Part shown: positions 40,498 through 52,512 of the stretch, piece by piece
Numbering within the stretch: the stretch's first letter is position 1
Layout of the letters: each line of letters starts with the position of its first letter
Assembly (NCBI RefSeq): GCF_023507705.1
Contig: NZ_JALBGD010000005.1
Span: 1 to 64,000 of the forward strand
Source of the DNA: Stappia sp. WLB 29
GTDB lineage: Bacteria; Pseudomonadota; Alphaproteobacteria; Rhizobiales; Stappiaceae
Length of the DNA: 64,000 nt
Direction: 5' to 3'
Translations under genes and position numbers: made by a program
Notes under the pieces: model-generated
Database searches by the model: none
Told to the model about the DNA's origin: nothing
What the model saw: the letters and a program-made list of their open reading frames with translations, nothing else

Positions 40498-42108
40498 ATG
40501 GATTCCGATACGCCGATGGCCAAGAACAAACCGTCCAAGCTGAAGGCCCGCCTGCCGCGGGGCTTCGTCGACCGCTCGGCCGCCGACATCCGCGCCACCG
40601 AGGCGATGCTGGCGAAGATCCGCGAGGTCTACGAGCGCTACGGCTTCGATCCGGTCGAGACGCCGGCCTTCGAATATACCGACTGTCTCGGCAAGTTCCT
40701 GCCCGACACCGACCGGCCGAATGCCGGCGTGTTCTCGGTGCAGGACGACGACGAGCAGTGGATGAGCCTGCGCTACGATCTCACCGCGCCGCTCGCCCGG
40801 CACGTGGCGGAGAACATCAACGAGATCCAGCTGCCGTTCCGCAGCTACCGCGCCGGCTGGGTGTTCCGCAACGAGAAGCCGGGGCCGGGCCGTTTCCGCC
40901 AGTTCATGCAGTTCGATGCCGACAGCGTCGGCGCGCCGGGCGTCCAGGCGGATGCCGAGATGTGCATGATGATGGCCGACACGATGGAGGCCCTCGGCAT
41001 TCCGCGCGGGTCCTATGTCATCCGCGTCAACAACCGCAAGGTGCTCGACGGCGTGATGGAGGCCATCGGCCTGGGCGGCGAGGAGAATGCCGAGCGCCGG
41101 CTGACCGTGCTGCGCGCCATCGACAAGCTCGACAAGTTCGGCATCGAGGGCGTTGAGCAATTGCTGGGCGAGGGCCGGAAGGACGAGAGCGGCGACTTCA
41201 CCAAGGGCGCGGGGCTGAGCGACGAGCAGATTGAGCGGATTGTGGCTTTTGTCATTCAATCTCTGAAGATTTCACAACTAGCGAAAACCTATGCTCGCAA
41301 TACTGGTTATAGTGGTAATCCGAAATTGGTTTCTGCGGCTATAGGAGAGCTTTCAAATTATGTTCTGCCGCAAAGCTCTGGAGCTGAGGGCGTAGACGAG
41401 CTTGAGACAATAGCGGAGCTAGTATCTGCGGCGGATTATGACAACGGTCGGGTAGCTATCGATCCCTCCGTCGTTCGCGGCCTCGAATACTATACCGGCC
41501 CGGTCTACGAGGCCGAGCTGCTGTTCGACGTCACCAATGAGAAGGGCGAGGTCGTGCAGTTCGGCTCCGTCGGCGGCGGCGGGCGCTATGACGGTCTGGT
41601 CAAGCGCTTCACCGGTCGCGACGTGCCGGCGACCGGCTTTTCCATCGGCGTCTCGCGCCTGATGACGGCGCTGAAGAATCTCAAGAAGCTTCAGGCCGAC
41701 GAGGTCGTGGCCCCTGTACTGGTCACCGTGATGGACGGCGATACGGCGAGCCTTGCCCGCTACCAGAAGATGACGCAGGAGCTGCGCGCTGCCGGCATCC
41801 GCGCCGAGATGTACCAGGGCAACTGGAAGAAGTTCGGCAACCAGCTGAAATATGCGGACCGCCGCGGCTGCCCGCTCGCCATCATCCAGGGCGGCGACGA
41901 GCGCGCCGAGGGCACCGTCCAGATCAAGGATCTGATCGAGGGCGCCCGCCTTGCCGGCGAGATCGAGGACAATGTGACCTGGCGCGAGAGCCGCCCGGCG
42001 CAGGTCAGCTGCCCCGAGGCCGACATCGTCGCCACCGTGCGGCGGATGCTGGCCGAGCAGGCCGAGGACCGCGCGCGGCAGGACGGCGAAGCGGGGGCCT
42101 CCCAGTGA
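40498..42108 (+). CDS. hisS: Histidyl-tRNA synthetase
   Basis: Charges tRNA-His with histidine. The 536-residue class II synthetase starts [20 protein letters not shown] and has motif 2 ([27 protein letters not shown]), the HisA region [17 protein letters not shown] and GGGGRYDGL. It then carries the C-terminal anticodon-binding domain. It is of the divergent alphaproteobacterial type with the [15 protein letters not shown] insert. Codons 41221-41460 (about residues 242-321) are only 47% G+C by my count, against 72% just before, although the frame is intact. An ATG at 40516 (MAKNKPSK) is an alternative start. The stop overlaps hisZ by four bases. Confidence 0.95.
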   Translation: MDSDTPMAKNKPSKLKARLPRGFVDRSAADIRATEAMLAKIREVYERYGFDPVETPAFEYTDCLGKFLPDTDRPNAGVFSVQDDDEQWMSLRYDLTAPLARHVAENINEIQLPFRSYRAGWVFRNEKPGPGRFRQFMQFDADSVGAPGVQADAEMCMMMADTMEALGIPRGSYVIRVNNRKVLDGVMEAIGLGGEENAERRLTVLRAIDKLDKFGIEGVEQLLGEGRKDESGDFTKGAGLSDEQIERIVAFVIQSLKISQLAKTYARNTGYSGNPKLVSAAIGELSNYVLPQSSGAEGVDELETIAELVSAADYDNGRVAIDPSVVRGLEYYTGPVYEAELLFDVTNEKGEVVQFGSVGGGGRYDGLVKRFTGRDVPATGFSIGVSRLMTALKNLKKLQADEVVAPVLVTVMDGDTASLARYQKMTQELRAAGIRAEMYQGNWKKFGNQLKYADRRGCPLAIIQGGDERAEGTVQIKDLIEGARLAGEIEDNVTWRESRPAQVSCPEADIVATVRRMLAEQAEDRARQDGEAGASQ

Positions 42109-43232
42109 GCCCCGCCAAGACCCCCGCCGGGCCGCAGGCCGCGCGCTACGCGGCCCTGACCGCCCTGTTCGAGACCGCCGGCTTTCCCGCTGTCGAGCCG
42201 GCGATCCTGCAGCCGACCAGCCTGTTTCTCGATCTGATCGGCGAAGACATCCGCGGCCGCATGTACCTGACGTCCGATGTGGCCGGCGAGGAGCTGTGCC
42301 TGCGTCCGGACTACACCATCCCGGTCTGCCGCGCCCATCTCGACGGGCCCGGCGCGACCACCCCGGCGCGCTACTCCTATTGCGGCCCGGTGTTCCGCCA
42401 GCGCCGCGAGGGCGCGGGCGAGTTCATGCAGGCCGGCGTCGAATGCTTCGGCCGGCCGGACGAGGCCGAGGCCGACGCGCATGTTCTGGCGCTGGCGCTG
42501 GAGAGCCTTTCAACGCTCGGCGTCGACGATGCGACGATCCAGATCGGTGACGAGGCGCTGTTCCGCGCCGTGCTCGACGGGCTGGACCTTGCGCCCGTGT
42601 GGCACCGCCGTCTCGGCGAGCTGTTCGGCGAGCGCGACCGGCTGGACGCGGCCATCGCCGCCATGACCGGCGGCGTGCCGGACGGTGCGATGCCGGCGCC
42701 CGCCTTGATGCGGGCGCTCGACGGCGTCGACCCCGCGACGGCGCAGCAGGCCGTTGCCGAGCTGCTGCGGCTGTCGGGCCTGCGTCCGATTGCCGGCCGC
42801 AGCGCTGCCGACATTGCCGGCCGGCTGCTGGAGCAGGCGGCGCTCGCCACCCATGACAGCGGCACCGACCGGGCGGCCGAGTTGCTCTCCGCGTTCCTGT
42901 CGATCCGCGGGCGTCCGCGCGAGGCGGTGACGGCGCTGGAAGCCTTTGCGGCCCGCTCCGGGCTGGACCTGGCCTCGGCGCTTGCCGGCTTCACCGCCCG
43001 GCTGGACGCGCTGGAGGCGGCCGGCGTCGAGGTGGCGAACCTCGAGTTCTCCGCCGATTTCGGCCGCCGGCTCGACTATTACACGGGCTTCGTCTTCGAA
43101 ATTCATTCGGCCTCGCGCAAGGATGCGGGCCAGATCGTCGGCGGTGGCCGCTACGACCGCCTGCTCGCCCTGCTCGGCGCCGAGACCCACATCCCGGCGA
43201 CCGGCTTTTCCATCTGGCTCGACCGGATCTGA
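42105..43232 (+). CDS. hisZ: ATP phosphoribosyltransferase regulatory subunit HisZ
   Basis: A 375-residue paralogue of the HisRS catalytic domain that has lost tRNA charging and forms the hetero-octameric HisG-HisZ complex in the first step of histidine synthesis. The N-terminal class II fold shows [35 protein letters not shown] and [22 protein letters not shown]. The end [29 protein letters not shown] is retained. The GTG start sits in the GTGA overlap with hisS. Confidence 0.93.
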   Translation: MSPAKTPAGPQAARYAALTALFETAGFPAVEPAILQPTSLFLDLIGEDIRGRMYLTSDVAGEELCLRPDYTIPVCRAHLDGPGATTPARYSYCGPVFRQRREGAGEFMQAGVECFGRPDEAEADAHVLALALESLSTLGVDDATIQIGDEALFRAVLDGLDLAPVWHRRLGELFGERDRLDAAIAAMTGGVPDGAMPAPALMRALDGVDPATAQQAVAELLRLSGLRPIAGRSAADIAGRLLEQAALATHDSGTDRAAELLSAFLSIRGRPREAVTALEAFAARSGLDLASALAGFTARLDALEAAGVEVANLEFSADFGRRLDYYTGFVFEIHSASRKDAGQIVGGGRYDRLLALLGAETHIPATGFSIWLDRI

Positions 43233-43243
43233 GGCGCATTGTC

Positions 43244-44242
43244 ATGACCCATTCGCCGGAAACCGCTGCCCAGCCGCTGATCATCGCGGTGCCCTCCAAG
43301 GGACGGCTGCAGGACAACACCCACGACTTCTTCGCCCGCGCCGGCCTGCCGGTCGGCCGTCCGGGCGGGGCGCGCAATTATCGCGGCCGCCTCGGCCGCT
43401 TTGCCGCCTCCGAGGTCGAGATCGCCTTCCTGTCGGCCTCCGAGATCGCCCGCGAACTCAGCACCGGGCAGGCGCATCTGGGCGTCACCGGCCTCGATCT
43501 CGTGCACGAGACGATCTCGCAGCCCGAGGAGCTGGTGCATGTGGTGACGCCGCTCGGCTTCGGCTTCGCCGATGTGGTCGTGGCCGCGCCCGATGCCTGG
43601 ATCGACGTGTCGACTATGGCCGATCTCGTCGACGTCGCCTCGCATTTCCGTGCCCGCAGCGGCGGGCGGCTGCGGGTCGCCACCAAGTATGTGGCGCTGA
43701 CGCGGGCCTTCTTCGCGCAGCACGGCCTGTCCGACTACCGCATCGTCGAAAGCGCCGGCGCGACCGAGGGCGCCCCGGCCGCGGGCACGGCGGAGCTCGT
43801 CGTCGACATCACCACCACCGGCTCGACGCTCACGGCCAACAATCTCAAGGTGCTGGACGACGGCGTCATCCTGAAGAGCCAGGCGCATCTCGTCGCCTCG
43901 CTGAAGGCCGAGTGGACGCCAGAGCAGCTTGCCGCAGCAAGGGTCATTCTCGACCGGATCGCGGCGGAGGAGCGGGCCCGCTCGCACCGCGAGATCCGCG
44001 CGCTGGTGCAGGCGCCGGAACTGACGGCCCGTACGGCGGCCGAGCAGTTCGGCGCGGTTGCGCCCTTCGGCACCCAGGTCGGCCAGCCCCTGCTGCTGCA
44101 CTGCCCGGCGGATCGCGCCGCCGACTGCGCGACGCTGCTGCGCGACCATGGCGCGCCGCATGTCAGCATCACCACGTTGGATTATGTCTTCGGCACGCAG
44201 AACCCGCTCTACGAGCCCCTCGCGGCCCGCGTCGGCGGCTGA
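43244..44242 (+). CDS. hisG: ATP phosphoribosyltransferase HisG
   Basis: Condenses ATP and PRPP in the first step of histidine synthesis. The protein is 332 residues: PSKGRLQDNTHDFFARAGL at the start, GVTGLDLVHE, RVATKYVALTRAFF and the PRPP-binding loop ELVVDITTTGSTLTANNLKVLDDG. Short HisG proteins partnered with HisZ usually have about 210-230 residues. This one has a further 100-residue C-terminal part (AEQFGAVAPFGTQVGQPLLL to the end), as in some Bradyrhizobium-like species. It starts 11 bp after hisZ. Confidence 0.93.
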   Translation: MTHSPETAAQPLIIAVPSKGRLQDNTHDFFARAGLPVGRPGGARNYRGRLGRFAASEVEIAFLSASEIARELSTGQAHLGVTGLDLVHETISQPEELVHVVTPLGFGFADVVVAAPDAWIDVSTMADLVDVASHFRARSGGRLRVATKYVALTRAFFAQHGLSDYRIVESAGATEGAPAAGTAELVVDITTTGSTLTANNLKVLDDGVILKSQAHLVASLKAEWTPEQLAAARVILDRIAAEERARSHREIRALVQAPELTARTAAEQFGAVAPFGTQVGQPLLLHCPADRAADCATLLRDHGAPHVSITTLDYVFGTQNPLYEPLAARVGG

Positions 44243-44269
44243 TCCAACACGAGGAACGCGCGCCGCTGC

Positions 44270-44482
44270 TCAGTAGTGCGGCGGCTTGGTCACCGGCACG
44301 CTGCCGGCGGCCGCGTCTTCCAGTTCCTCGACATGCTCGACCAGCGCCGCCAGACGGCGGTTCAGCGCGTCGATCTGGTCGGCCTGGCGGGTCACCACCT
44401 CGTTCAGATCCTCGACGGTGCGCGTCTGGAAGGCGAGCTGCTCTTCCAGCCGCTCGATGCGGGCTAGCGTTTCGCGGTCCAT
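44270..44482 (-). CDS. slyX: SlyX family protein
   Basis: A 70-residue protein predicted to be one long coiled coil (ARIERLEEQLAFQTRTVEDL, then NEVVTRQADQIDALNRRLAALV), ending in the family's invariant KPPHY. Function unknown. The start at 44482 matches the short family length; the frame continues upstream into repeat DNA. Confidence 0.88.
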   Translation of the reverse strand: MDRETLARIERLEEQLAFQTRTVEDLNEVVTRQADQIDALNRRLAALVEHVEELEDAAAGSVPVTKPPHY

Positions 44483-44614
44483 TGCACTTTTCCTCAGGTC
44501 TTCTCGTCGGTTCTCTCTCGCCGGCCTTTCCGGGCGGCTCTCCGGCCTCGCCATACCCTTTGCCCGCGCGGCTGTCCATGCGGGTGAGGTTGTGAGGCGG
44601 TGCCACCCACCCAG

Positions 44615-44855
44615 GCTGTCACGCCGGGCAAGGCGAAGCCGCGACCCGGTGCCCATTGACACCCCGGCCGGCGTGAGGCGGGAAGGCATTCGTCACCTTC
44701 TCGGCTGTCATGCCTGCGACAGGCAGGCATCCAGTATCCGCCGGGCGCGGTTGTGGCGCTCACGCCGCAGCTCCGGCGCCGCGACCTGAGTCGTATCTCC
44801 TGTGGTTACTGGTTCCCGGTCTCCAGCTTCGCTGGAACCGGGAGGATACCCCTTG
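44615..44855 (+). repeat. Composite three-hairpin intergenic repeat, copy C
   Basis: Unit 1 is at about 44617-44680. Unit 2 at 44705-44741 has arms ATGCCTGC/GCAGGCAT where copies A and B have ATACCTGC/GCAGGTAT, so pairing is kept. Unit 3 is at about 44808-44852, with CCCGGT...CCAGC-TTC-GCTGG...ACCGGG where copy A has TTCGGC-TGC-GCCGAA. The gene-free stretch 44483-45038 contains this and the groEL terminator; nothing else is recognised. Confidence 0.82.
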
Positions 44856-44988
44856 CACGCAAAATCGGGCGAGGTGCTTTTAACTCCCCTCGTGCGAAAG
44901 ATCGGGGCCGTCTTCAAGACGGGAATGAGGGACCAACTCGCCGACATGAGCTGATGACGGCTGTGGGATGCAGCCCCCATAAACGGAA

Positions 44989-45012
44989 ATGGGCGGCCCG
45001 AGGGCCGCCCAT
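44989..45012 (-). terminator. Terminator of groESL
   Basis: A perfect 11-bp inverted repeat, ATGGGCGGCCC/GGGCCGCCCAT, followed on the minus strand by TTCCGTTT. It lies 27 bp past the groEL stop codon. Confidence 0.75.
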
Positions 45013-45038
45013 TCGTTGTTTCTGGCTTTATGGACTTC

Positions 45039-46700
<1,662 letters not shown>

Positions 46701-46780
46701 TCATCGCGGTATCGCGCCTGCGGCCTGAAGGAGGCCTGCGGCTGGCGACCGCGAAAAGGACGGGAAAAGCGCGGTGCGGC

Positions 46781-47068
46781 TTAGCCGACCACGCCCATGA
46801 TGTCGCTTTCCTTCATGATCAGGACGTCCTGACCATCGATCTTGACCTCGGTGCCGGACCACTTGCCGAACAGCACGCGATCACCGGCCTTGACGTCCAG
46901 CGCGATCAGCTCGCCGTTCTCCTTGCGGCCGCCCGGGCCGACGGCGACGACTTCGCCTTCCTGCGGCTTTTCCTTGGCGGTGTCCGGAATGATGATGCCA
47001 CCGGCGGTCTTCTCCTCGGAGTCGACGCGGCGCACAACAACGCGATCATGCAGAGGACGGAACTTCAT
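46781..47068 (-). CDS. groES: Co-chaperonin GroES
   Basis: The 95-residue lid of the GroEL chamber: [20 protein letters not shown] at the start, the mobile loop [27 protein letters not shown] and the YVIGKE-type end [14 protein letters not shown]. The start at 47068 follows AAAGGAAAGAG. It is the first gene of groESL. Confidence 0.98.
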   Translation of the reverse strand: MKFRPLHDRVVVRRVDSEEKTAGGIIIPDTAKEKPQEGEVVAVGPGGRKENGELIALDVKAGDRVLFGKWSGTEVKIDGQDVLIMKESDIMGVVG

Positions 47069-47151
47069 GTCGTGCTCTTTCCTTTTGGGGCCAGCGTGGT
47101 ACTTGTCGCGCCGGCGCCCCTCCGTCGGGGTCGCCCGGATCGCCGACCACG

Positions 47152-47178
47152 TTGGCACTCTGTGAATGAGAGTGCTAA
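47152..47178 (-). promoter_or_regulatory. CIRCE operator (HrcA site)
   Basis: TTGGCACTC (47152-47160), nine bases, GAGTGCTAA (47170-47178). This is CIRCE with one departure from the consensus TTAGCACTC-N9-GAGTGCTAA. It lies 84 bp upstream of groES, where HrcA represses the heat-shock operon. Confidence 0.93.
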
Positions 47179-47366
47179 CAGCGCGTTTGATGTAGGCGCC
47201 TCTCCCGCACCTGTCAATGGTCTGCTGACACGCTTTTTTCACGTCGCCGCAGCCATGCTGTCGGTCCCCCGGACATGTCGTGCCGTTTGATCGGAAAGTT
47301 AAGGTTTTCGAGCCGTTAACGATCTTCGAAAAGAGTTTGGCAAGGGCTGACGACTAAGATGCTGCC

Positions 47367-48995
47367 ATGATCAGGATCCAGCACCTCGCCAGACGTTTCG
47401 TCTCCGACCGCCGCGGCAGCATCGTCGTGCCGCTCGCGATCTGCACCGGCGTCTGCCTCATGGTGACGGGCGCGGCGATCGACTACACGCGGGCCTTCAA
47501 CGCCAAGGTCGACCTGCAGGCTGCCGTGGATGCGACCGCCCTTGCCGCCAACTACGACAGCCAGGGCCTGTCGGAGGACAAGGTCAAGGCCAACGCCGAA
47601 GGCTACTTCAAGGCGATCTATCCGGGCGACATCAACGAAGTCGAACTCGACGTCTCGGTGGTGAAGGGGACGGTGACGGTGACTGCCGGCAAGCCGGTCA
47701 ACACCGTGCTCGGTAGTCTCATGAACAAGCCGCAGATCGACGTGCGCGTCATGTCGCAGACGGTGGTCGGCAAGGCGACCTTCGATGTGGTGATGGTGCT
47801 CGACAATTCCGGATCCATGGCCGGCAGCCGCATGTCGACGCTGAAGAAGGCCGCCAAGGACCTCACCGAGACGCTGTTCAAGATCAACGAGGACGGCGAC
47901 AGGAAGGACCGGGTGCAGATCGGCCTCGTGCCCTTCACCTCTTTCGTCAACGTCGGTGCCGACAAGGCCACCGCGTCCTGGATGGACCAGGAAGGCGCCT
48001 CGCCGATCCACTGGAAGAATTTCGAGACCCGCTCCAACGGCAAGCCGGACCCGGCGGAGTTCGACAGCAAGCATCTGACCAACGGCAAGCCGAGCCGCTT
48101 CACCCTGTTCAAACAGCTCAAGCATACGGATTGGCTGGGCTGCGTCGAAGCGCGGCCGATGCCCTACGACGTCGACGACACGCCGGCGTCGAGCTCCAAC
48201 CCGGCGACGCTCTTCGTGCCGCAATTCGCCCCCGACGAGCCGTCGAACGCCAACAAGAAATGGGGCGACAGCTACTACAACAACTATCTGGACGACGACC
48301 GTGGCGCCTGCCGGACCTCTTCGAAGAAGGCCGCCCGCTCTTCGGGAATGGACCGCTGGGAATATGCCCAGAAGCGGCTGTGCAAGTACAAGGACCAGCC
48401 GCGGGCGCTCGGCAACACGACCGTCTACGGGCCGAACTACTGGTGCAAGACCCAGCCGATCACCGATCTGACCAACGACAAGTCGCAGGTGCTGCGCGAC
48501 ATCCAGACGATGAAGGCGGACGGCCACACCAACATTCACCAGGGTGCGGTCTGGGGATGGCGGGTCTTGTCGCCCTCCGAGCCGTTCACCAAGGGGCGCG
48601 AGCCGAAGAAGAACGAGGAAGAAGAGCACGTGCGGGTGATGATCGTCATGACCGATGGCGAGAACACCTACCAAGGCCAGAACTCGTTCAACAAGACGCG
48701 CATCAACGCCTATGGCTACGGCACAGAAGAGCGGCTGGGCAACGGCGTCGACACCTACTGGGAAATTCAGGACAAGATGGACGACCGACTGCTGCAGACC
48801 TGTTCCAACGCCAAGAAGGGCGGCGTGCAAGTCTATACGGTGGCCTTCCAGATCTCGAGCAGCAGCACCATCAACATGATGAAGAACTGCGCGACGACCC
48901 CTGCCATGGCCTTCGACGCGAAGTCCAACAGCGCGCTGGTCGATGCGTTCGAGCGCATTGCCGAGGAAATCACCAAGCTGCGGCTGCAGATGTGA
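47367..48995 (+). CDS. TadG-like protein with von Willebrand factor A domain
   Basis: A 542-residue protein. The basic N-terminus and hydrophobic helix (RRGSIVVPLAICTGVCLMVT, then GAAIDYTRAFNAKVDLQAAVDATALAA) match the TadE/TadG pilin-like leader. A VWA domain begins at about residue 145, with the metal-ion site VLDNSGSM and a later MIVMTDGENT strand, and has a long insertion (about 200-390) containing most of the cysteines. It ends with FERIAEEITKLRLQM, as in other TadG proteins. It is probably exported through or anchored in the inner membrane in Flp-pilus or surface functions. No other tad genes are nearby. Confidence 0.85.
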   Translation: MIRIQHLARRFVSDRRGSIVVPLAICTGVCLMVTGAAIDYTRAFNAKVDLQAAVDATALAANYDSQGLSEDKVKANAEGYFKAIYPGDINEVELDVSVVKGTVTVTAGKPVNTVLGSLMNKPQIDVRVMSQTVVGKATFDVVMVLDNSGSMAGSRMSTLKKAAKDLTETLFKINEDGDRKDRVQIGLVPFTSFVNVGADKATASWMDQEGASPIHWKNFETRSNGKPDPAEFDSKHLTNGKPSRFTLFKQLKHTDWLGCVEARPMPYDVDDTPASSSNPATLFVPQFAPDEPSNANKKWGDSYYNNYLDDDRGACRTSSKKAARSSGMDRWEYAQKRLCKYKDQPRALGNTTVYGPNYWCKTQPITDLTNDKSQVLRDIQTMKADGHTNIHQGAVWGWRVLSPSEPFTKGREPKKNEEEEHVRVMIVMTDGENTYQGQNSFNKTRINAYGYGTEERLGNGVDTYWEIQDKMDDRLLQTCSNAKKGGVQVYTVAFQISSSSTINMMKNCATTPAMAFDAKSNSALVDAFERIAEEITKLRLQM

Positions 48996-49023
48996 GGAGG
49001 CAACGCCGCCCCGTTTGCTGCCG

Positions 49024-49644
49024 TCAGTCCGAGGCGCGGATCGTGAAGGGAAGCTCGCCGGAGGCCGTCTTTCCGCTCACCGTGTCGGTGAGCGTCGTCA
49101 CCAGCCGGTAGTCGCCGGGCCGCAGTCCTTCGAAGGCGAAGCTGAGCGTTGCATGAAACTCGCGCAAGCGATTGCGACTGTCGGCGCGCAGGTCGGCAAA
49201 TCCGGTCTGCTCGGCCAGCACCTGGCCGGACGTGTTCAGCAGTTCGAATCCGGCTGTCAGCCGTACGCCGTACCCCTCGGCCGTCGCTTCATGGCCGAAG
49301 CCGACCGGCTCGGCATAGACGGTCAGCGTGTCGCCGGCGGCAAAGACCGCGTCTGCCCGCGGGGTGTAGCGGCCGTAGCCGGTCGAAGGTCCGTCGGTGA
49401 AGGCAAGGGCGGCGAAGGAGAGGGGAGCCTGCTGCCAGGCGGCATCCAGCGCTTGATAGGCGCTGGAAAGACCCTCGGGGAGCGAAGCCTGCTGCGCAAA
49501 GGCCCCTGCGGGAAGCACTGCAAGACCTGCAGCAAGCGACAGAGCCCTTGCCAAGGAGGCGGGACGCGCCCCGCGCGCCCCGAAACCGACAGCTAGTGCC
49601 TGCCCGACAAAAGTGCCGAAGCGACCCGACTTGCCCCTGATCAT
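49024..49644 (-). CDS. Hypothetical exported protein
   Basis: A 206-residue protein. A long basic N-terminal stretch precedes a hydrophobic signal (SLARALSLAAGLAVLPAGAF, cleavage probably after AFA near residue 49). The mature part is strand-rich (DTLTVYAEPVGF, YGVRLTAGFELLNTSG, GDYRLVTTLTDTVSGKTAS), suggesting an immunoglobulin-like or beta-sandwich fold. I do not recognise the family. The ATG at 49644 follows GGGGCTTGG. It converges with the TadG-like gene and lies 79 bp downstream of the sigma-54 activator on the same strand. Confidence 0.65.
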   Translation of the reverse strand: MIRGKSGRFGTFVGQALAVGFGARGARPASLARALSLAAGLAVLPAGAFAQQASLPEGLSSAYQALDAAWQQAPLSFAALAFTDGPSTGYGRYTPRADAVFAAGDTLTVYAEPVGFGHEATAEGYGVRLTAGFELLNTSGQVLAEQTGFADLRADSRNRLREFHATLSFAFEGLRPGDYRLVTTLTDTVSGKTASGELPFTIRASD

Positions 49645-49723
49645 CCAAGCCCCGCCCTGTTGAAGCCCCGCAATGCGCATTTTGCGGCGCACCGTATAGA
49701 ACGGGGCGCGGAAAACAACAAGA

Positions 49724-51298
<1,575 letters not shown>

Positions 51299-51305
51299 GG
51301 TAAAC

Positions 51306-51337
51306 AAACTGTTTCCGAAGCCGGCCTGTGAAACAGG
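51306..51337. promoter_or_regulatory. Overlapping palindromes in the divergent ABC/NtrC-like region
   Basis: CTGTTTC (51309-51315) and GAAACAG (51330-51336) form an inverted repeat. AAAC-T-GTTT (51306-51314) and CCTGT-GAA-ACAGG (51325-51337) are palindromes in their own right. It lies eight bases upstream of the regulator's start codon and could be its operator. Confidence 0.45.
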
Positions 51338-51488
51338 TGGCGCAGCCGGCCGGCCGCGATCCACAGCCGAGCGGGCGTGCCGCGGCGGATGGACCCACGA
51401 ATTTCTGCGGATAGGTCGAGCCCGATGCGGGTGATAGGGTCGCCGGGATGCGGTCACAGACTGCAAGGCGCCGGCAAGGACCAGCCGC

Positions 51489-52508
51489 ATGAAACGTATC
51501 GTGATCCTGTTTGCGATCCTGGCAGCCGTTGCCGCCGCCTGGGGCGGCTTCGTATGGTGGCGGGACCGGCCGGTGCCGGTCATCGTCGTCACGCCGCATA
51601 TGGGACGGGCGGCCGACGTGGTCTACGCCACCGGCGTGGTCGAGCCGGTGCGCTGGGCGAAGGTCACCAGCGTGCTGCGGGAACGCATCGTCGAGCTGTG
51701 CAGTTGCGAGGGCGAGACCGTGGAGGCGGGGCAGGTGATCGGCCGGCTCGATTCCACGGCGGCCCGTGCGACGCTTGCAGAGCTGGAGGCCCGTGCCCGC
51801 CTGTCGGAACAGGAGCTCGAGCGGGCCGCAGGGCTGCTGGAGCGCCGCGTCGTCTCGCAGCAGGCCTTCGAAAAGGCCGAGAACGACCACTCCCGCAATG
51901 TCGCTCTGGTCGCTGCGCAGGCGGCGAGGCTCGGCGACTACGAGCTGCGCGCGCCGATGGACGGCCAGGTTCTGCGCCGAGACGGCGAGGTCGGCGAGGT
52001 GGCCGAGCCCGGTGCCGTGCTCTTCTGGGTCGGGCAGGACCGGCCCCTGCAGATCGTTGCCGACGTCAACGAGGAGGACATCCCGCTGGTGCGCCGCGGC
52101 CAGACGGCAGTTGTGCGCGCCGACGCCTTTCCCGACAGCAGCTTCGAGGCCAGGGTCGAGCGGATCACCCCCAAGGGCGACCCGGTGCTCAAGACCTATC
52201 GGGTCTATCTCGCCTTTCCGCAGGAAACCCCGCTGATGATCGGCATGACCAGCGACGTCAACATCGTCGTGCGCGAGGTCGAGAACGCCATGTTGATCCC
52301 GCTCGCCGCCCTCGACGAGGACCGGGTTCTGGTGCTGGAGGAGAATGGCCGGCTGACGGCGCGGCGGATCTCCGTCGGCATTCGGGGGATCGAGGAGGTG
52401 GAGGTGCTGGAGGGGCTGGAAATCGGCGAGCGCGTCGTCTCGCCCTGGGCAGAAGGGCTTGCTCCCGGCATGGCGGCAACACCCGCAGCCGCTGCGAGCG
52501 GAGACTGA
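51489..52508 (+). CDS. HlyD-family periplasmic adaptor of an ABC exporter
   Basis: A 339-residue adaptor anchored by one N-terminal helix (IVILFAILAAVAAAWGGFVWW). The biotinyl-lipoyl halves are VTSVLRERIVELCSCEGETV and YELRAPMDGQVLRRDGEVGE, with a coiled-coil hairpin between (about 98-150). The beta-barrel and membrane-proximal parts follow. With the FtsX-like permease and LolD-like ATPase it forms a DevBCA/MacAB-like export or envelope-transport system. The next gene starts four bases after its stop. Confidence 0.9.
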   Translation: MKRIVILFAILAAVAAAWGGFVWWRDRPVPVIVVTPHMGRAADVVYATGVVEPVRWAKVTSVLRERIVELCSCEGETVEAGQVIGRLDSTAARATLAELEARARLSEQELERAAGLLERRVVSQQAFEKAENDHSRNVALVAAQAARLGDYELRAPMDGQVLRRDGEVGEVAEPGAVLFWVGQDRPLQIVADVNEEDIPLVRRGQTAVVRADAFPDSSFEARVERITPKGDPVLKTYRVYLAFPQETPLMIGMTSDVNIVVREVENAMLIPLAALDEDRVLVLEENGRLTARRISVGIRGIEEVEVLEGLEIGERVVSPWAEGLAPGMAATPAAAASGD

Positions 52509-52512
52509 GACT

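Noticed and set aside
40472-40543. A classical his-operon leader peptide
   Set aside because: The short frame in the hairpin loop contains no histidine codons, so attenuation by His-tRNA is not supported.
47281-47310. CtrA-type TTAA-N7-TTAA site before the TadG-like gene
   Set aside because: The two TTAA elements are 13 bases apart, not seven.
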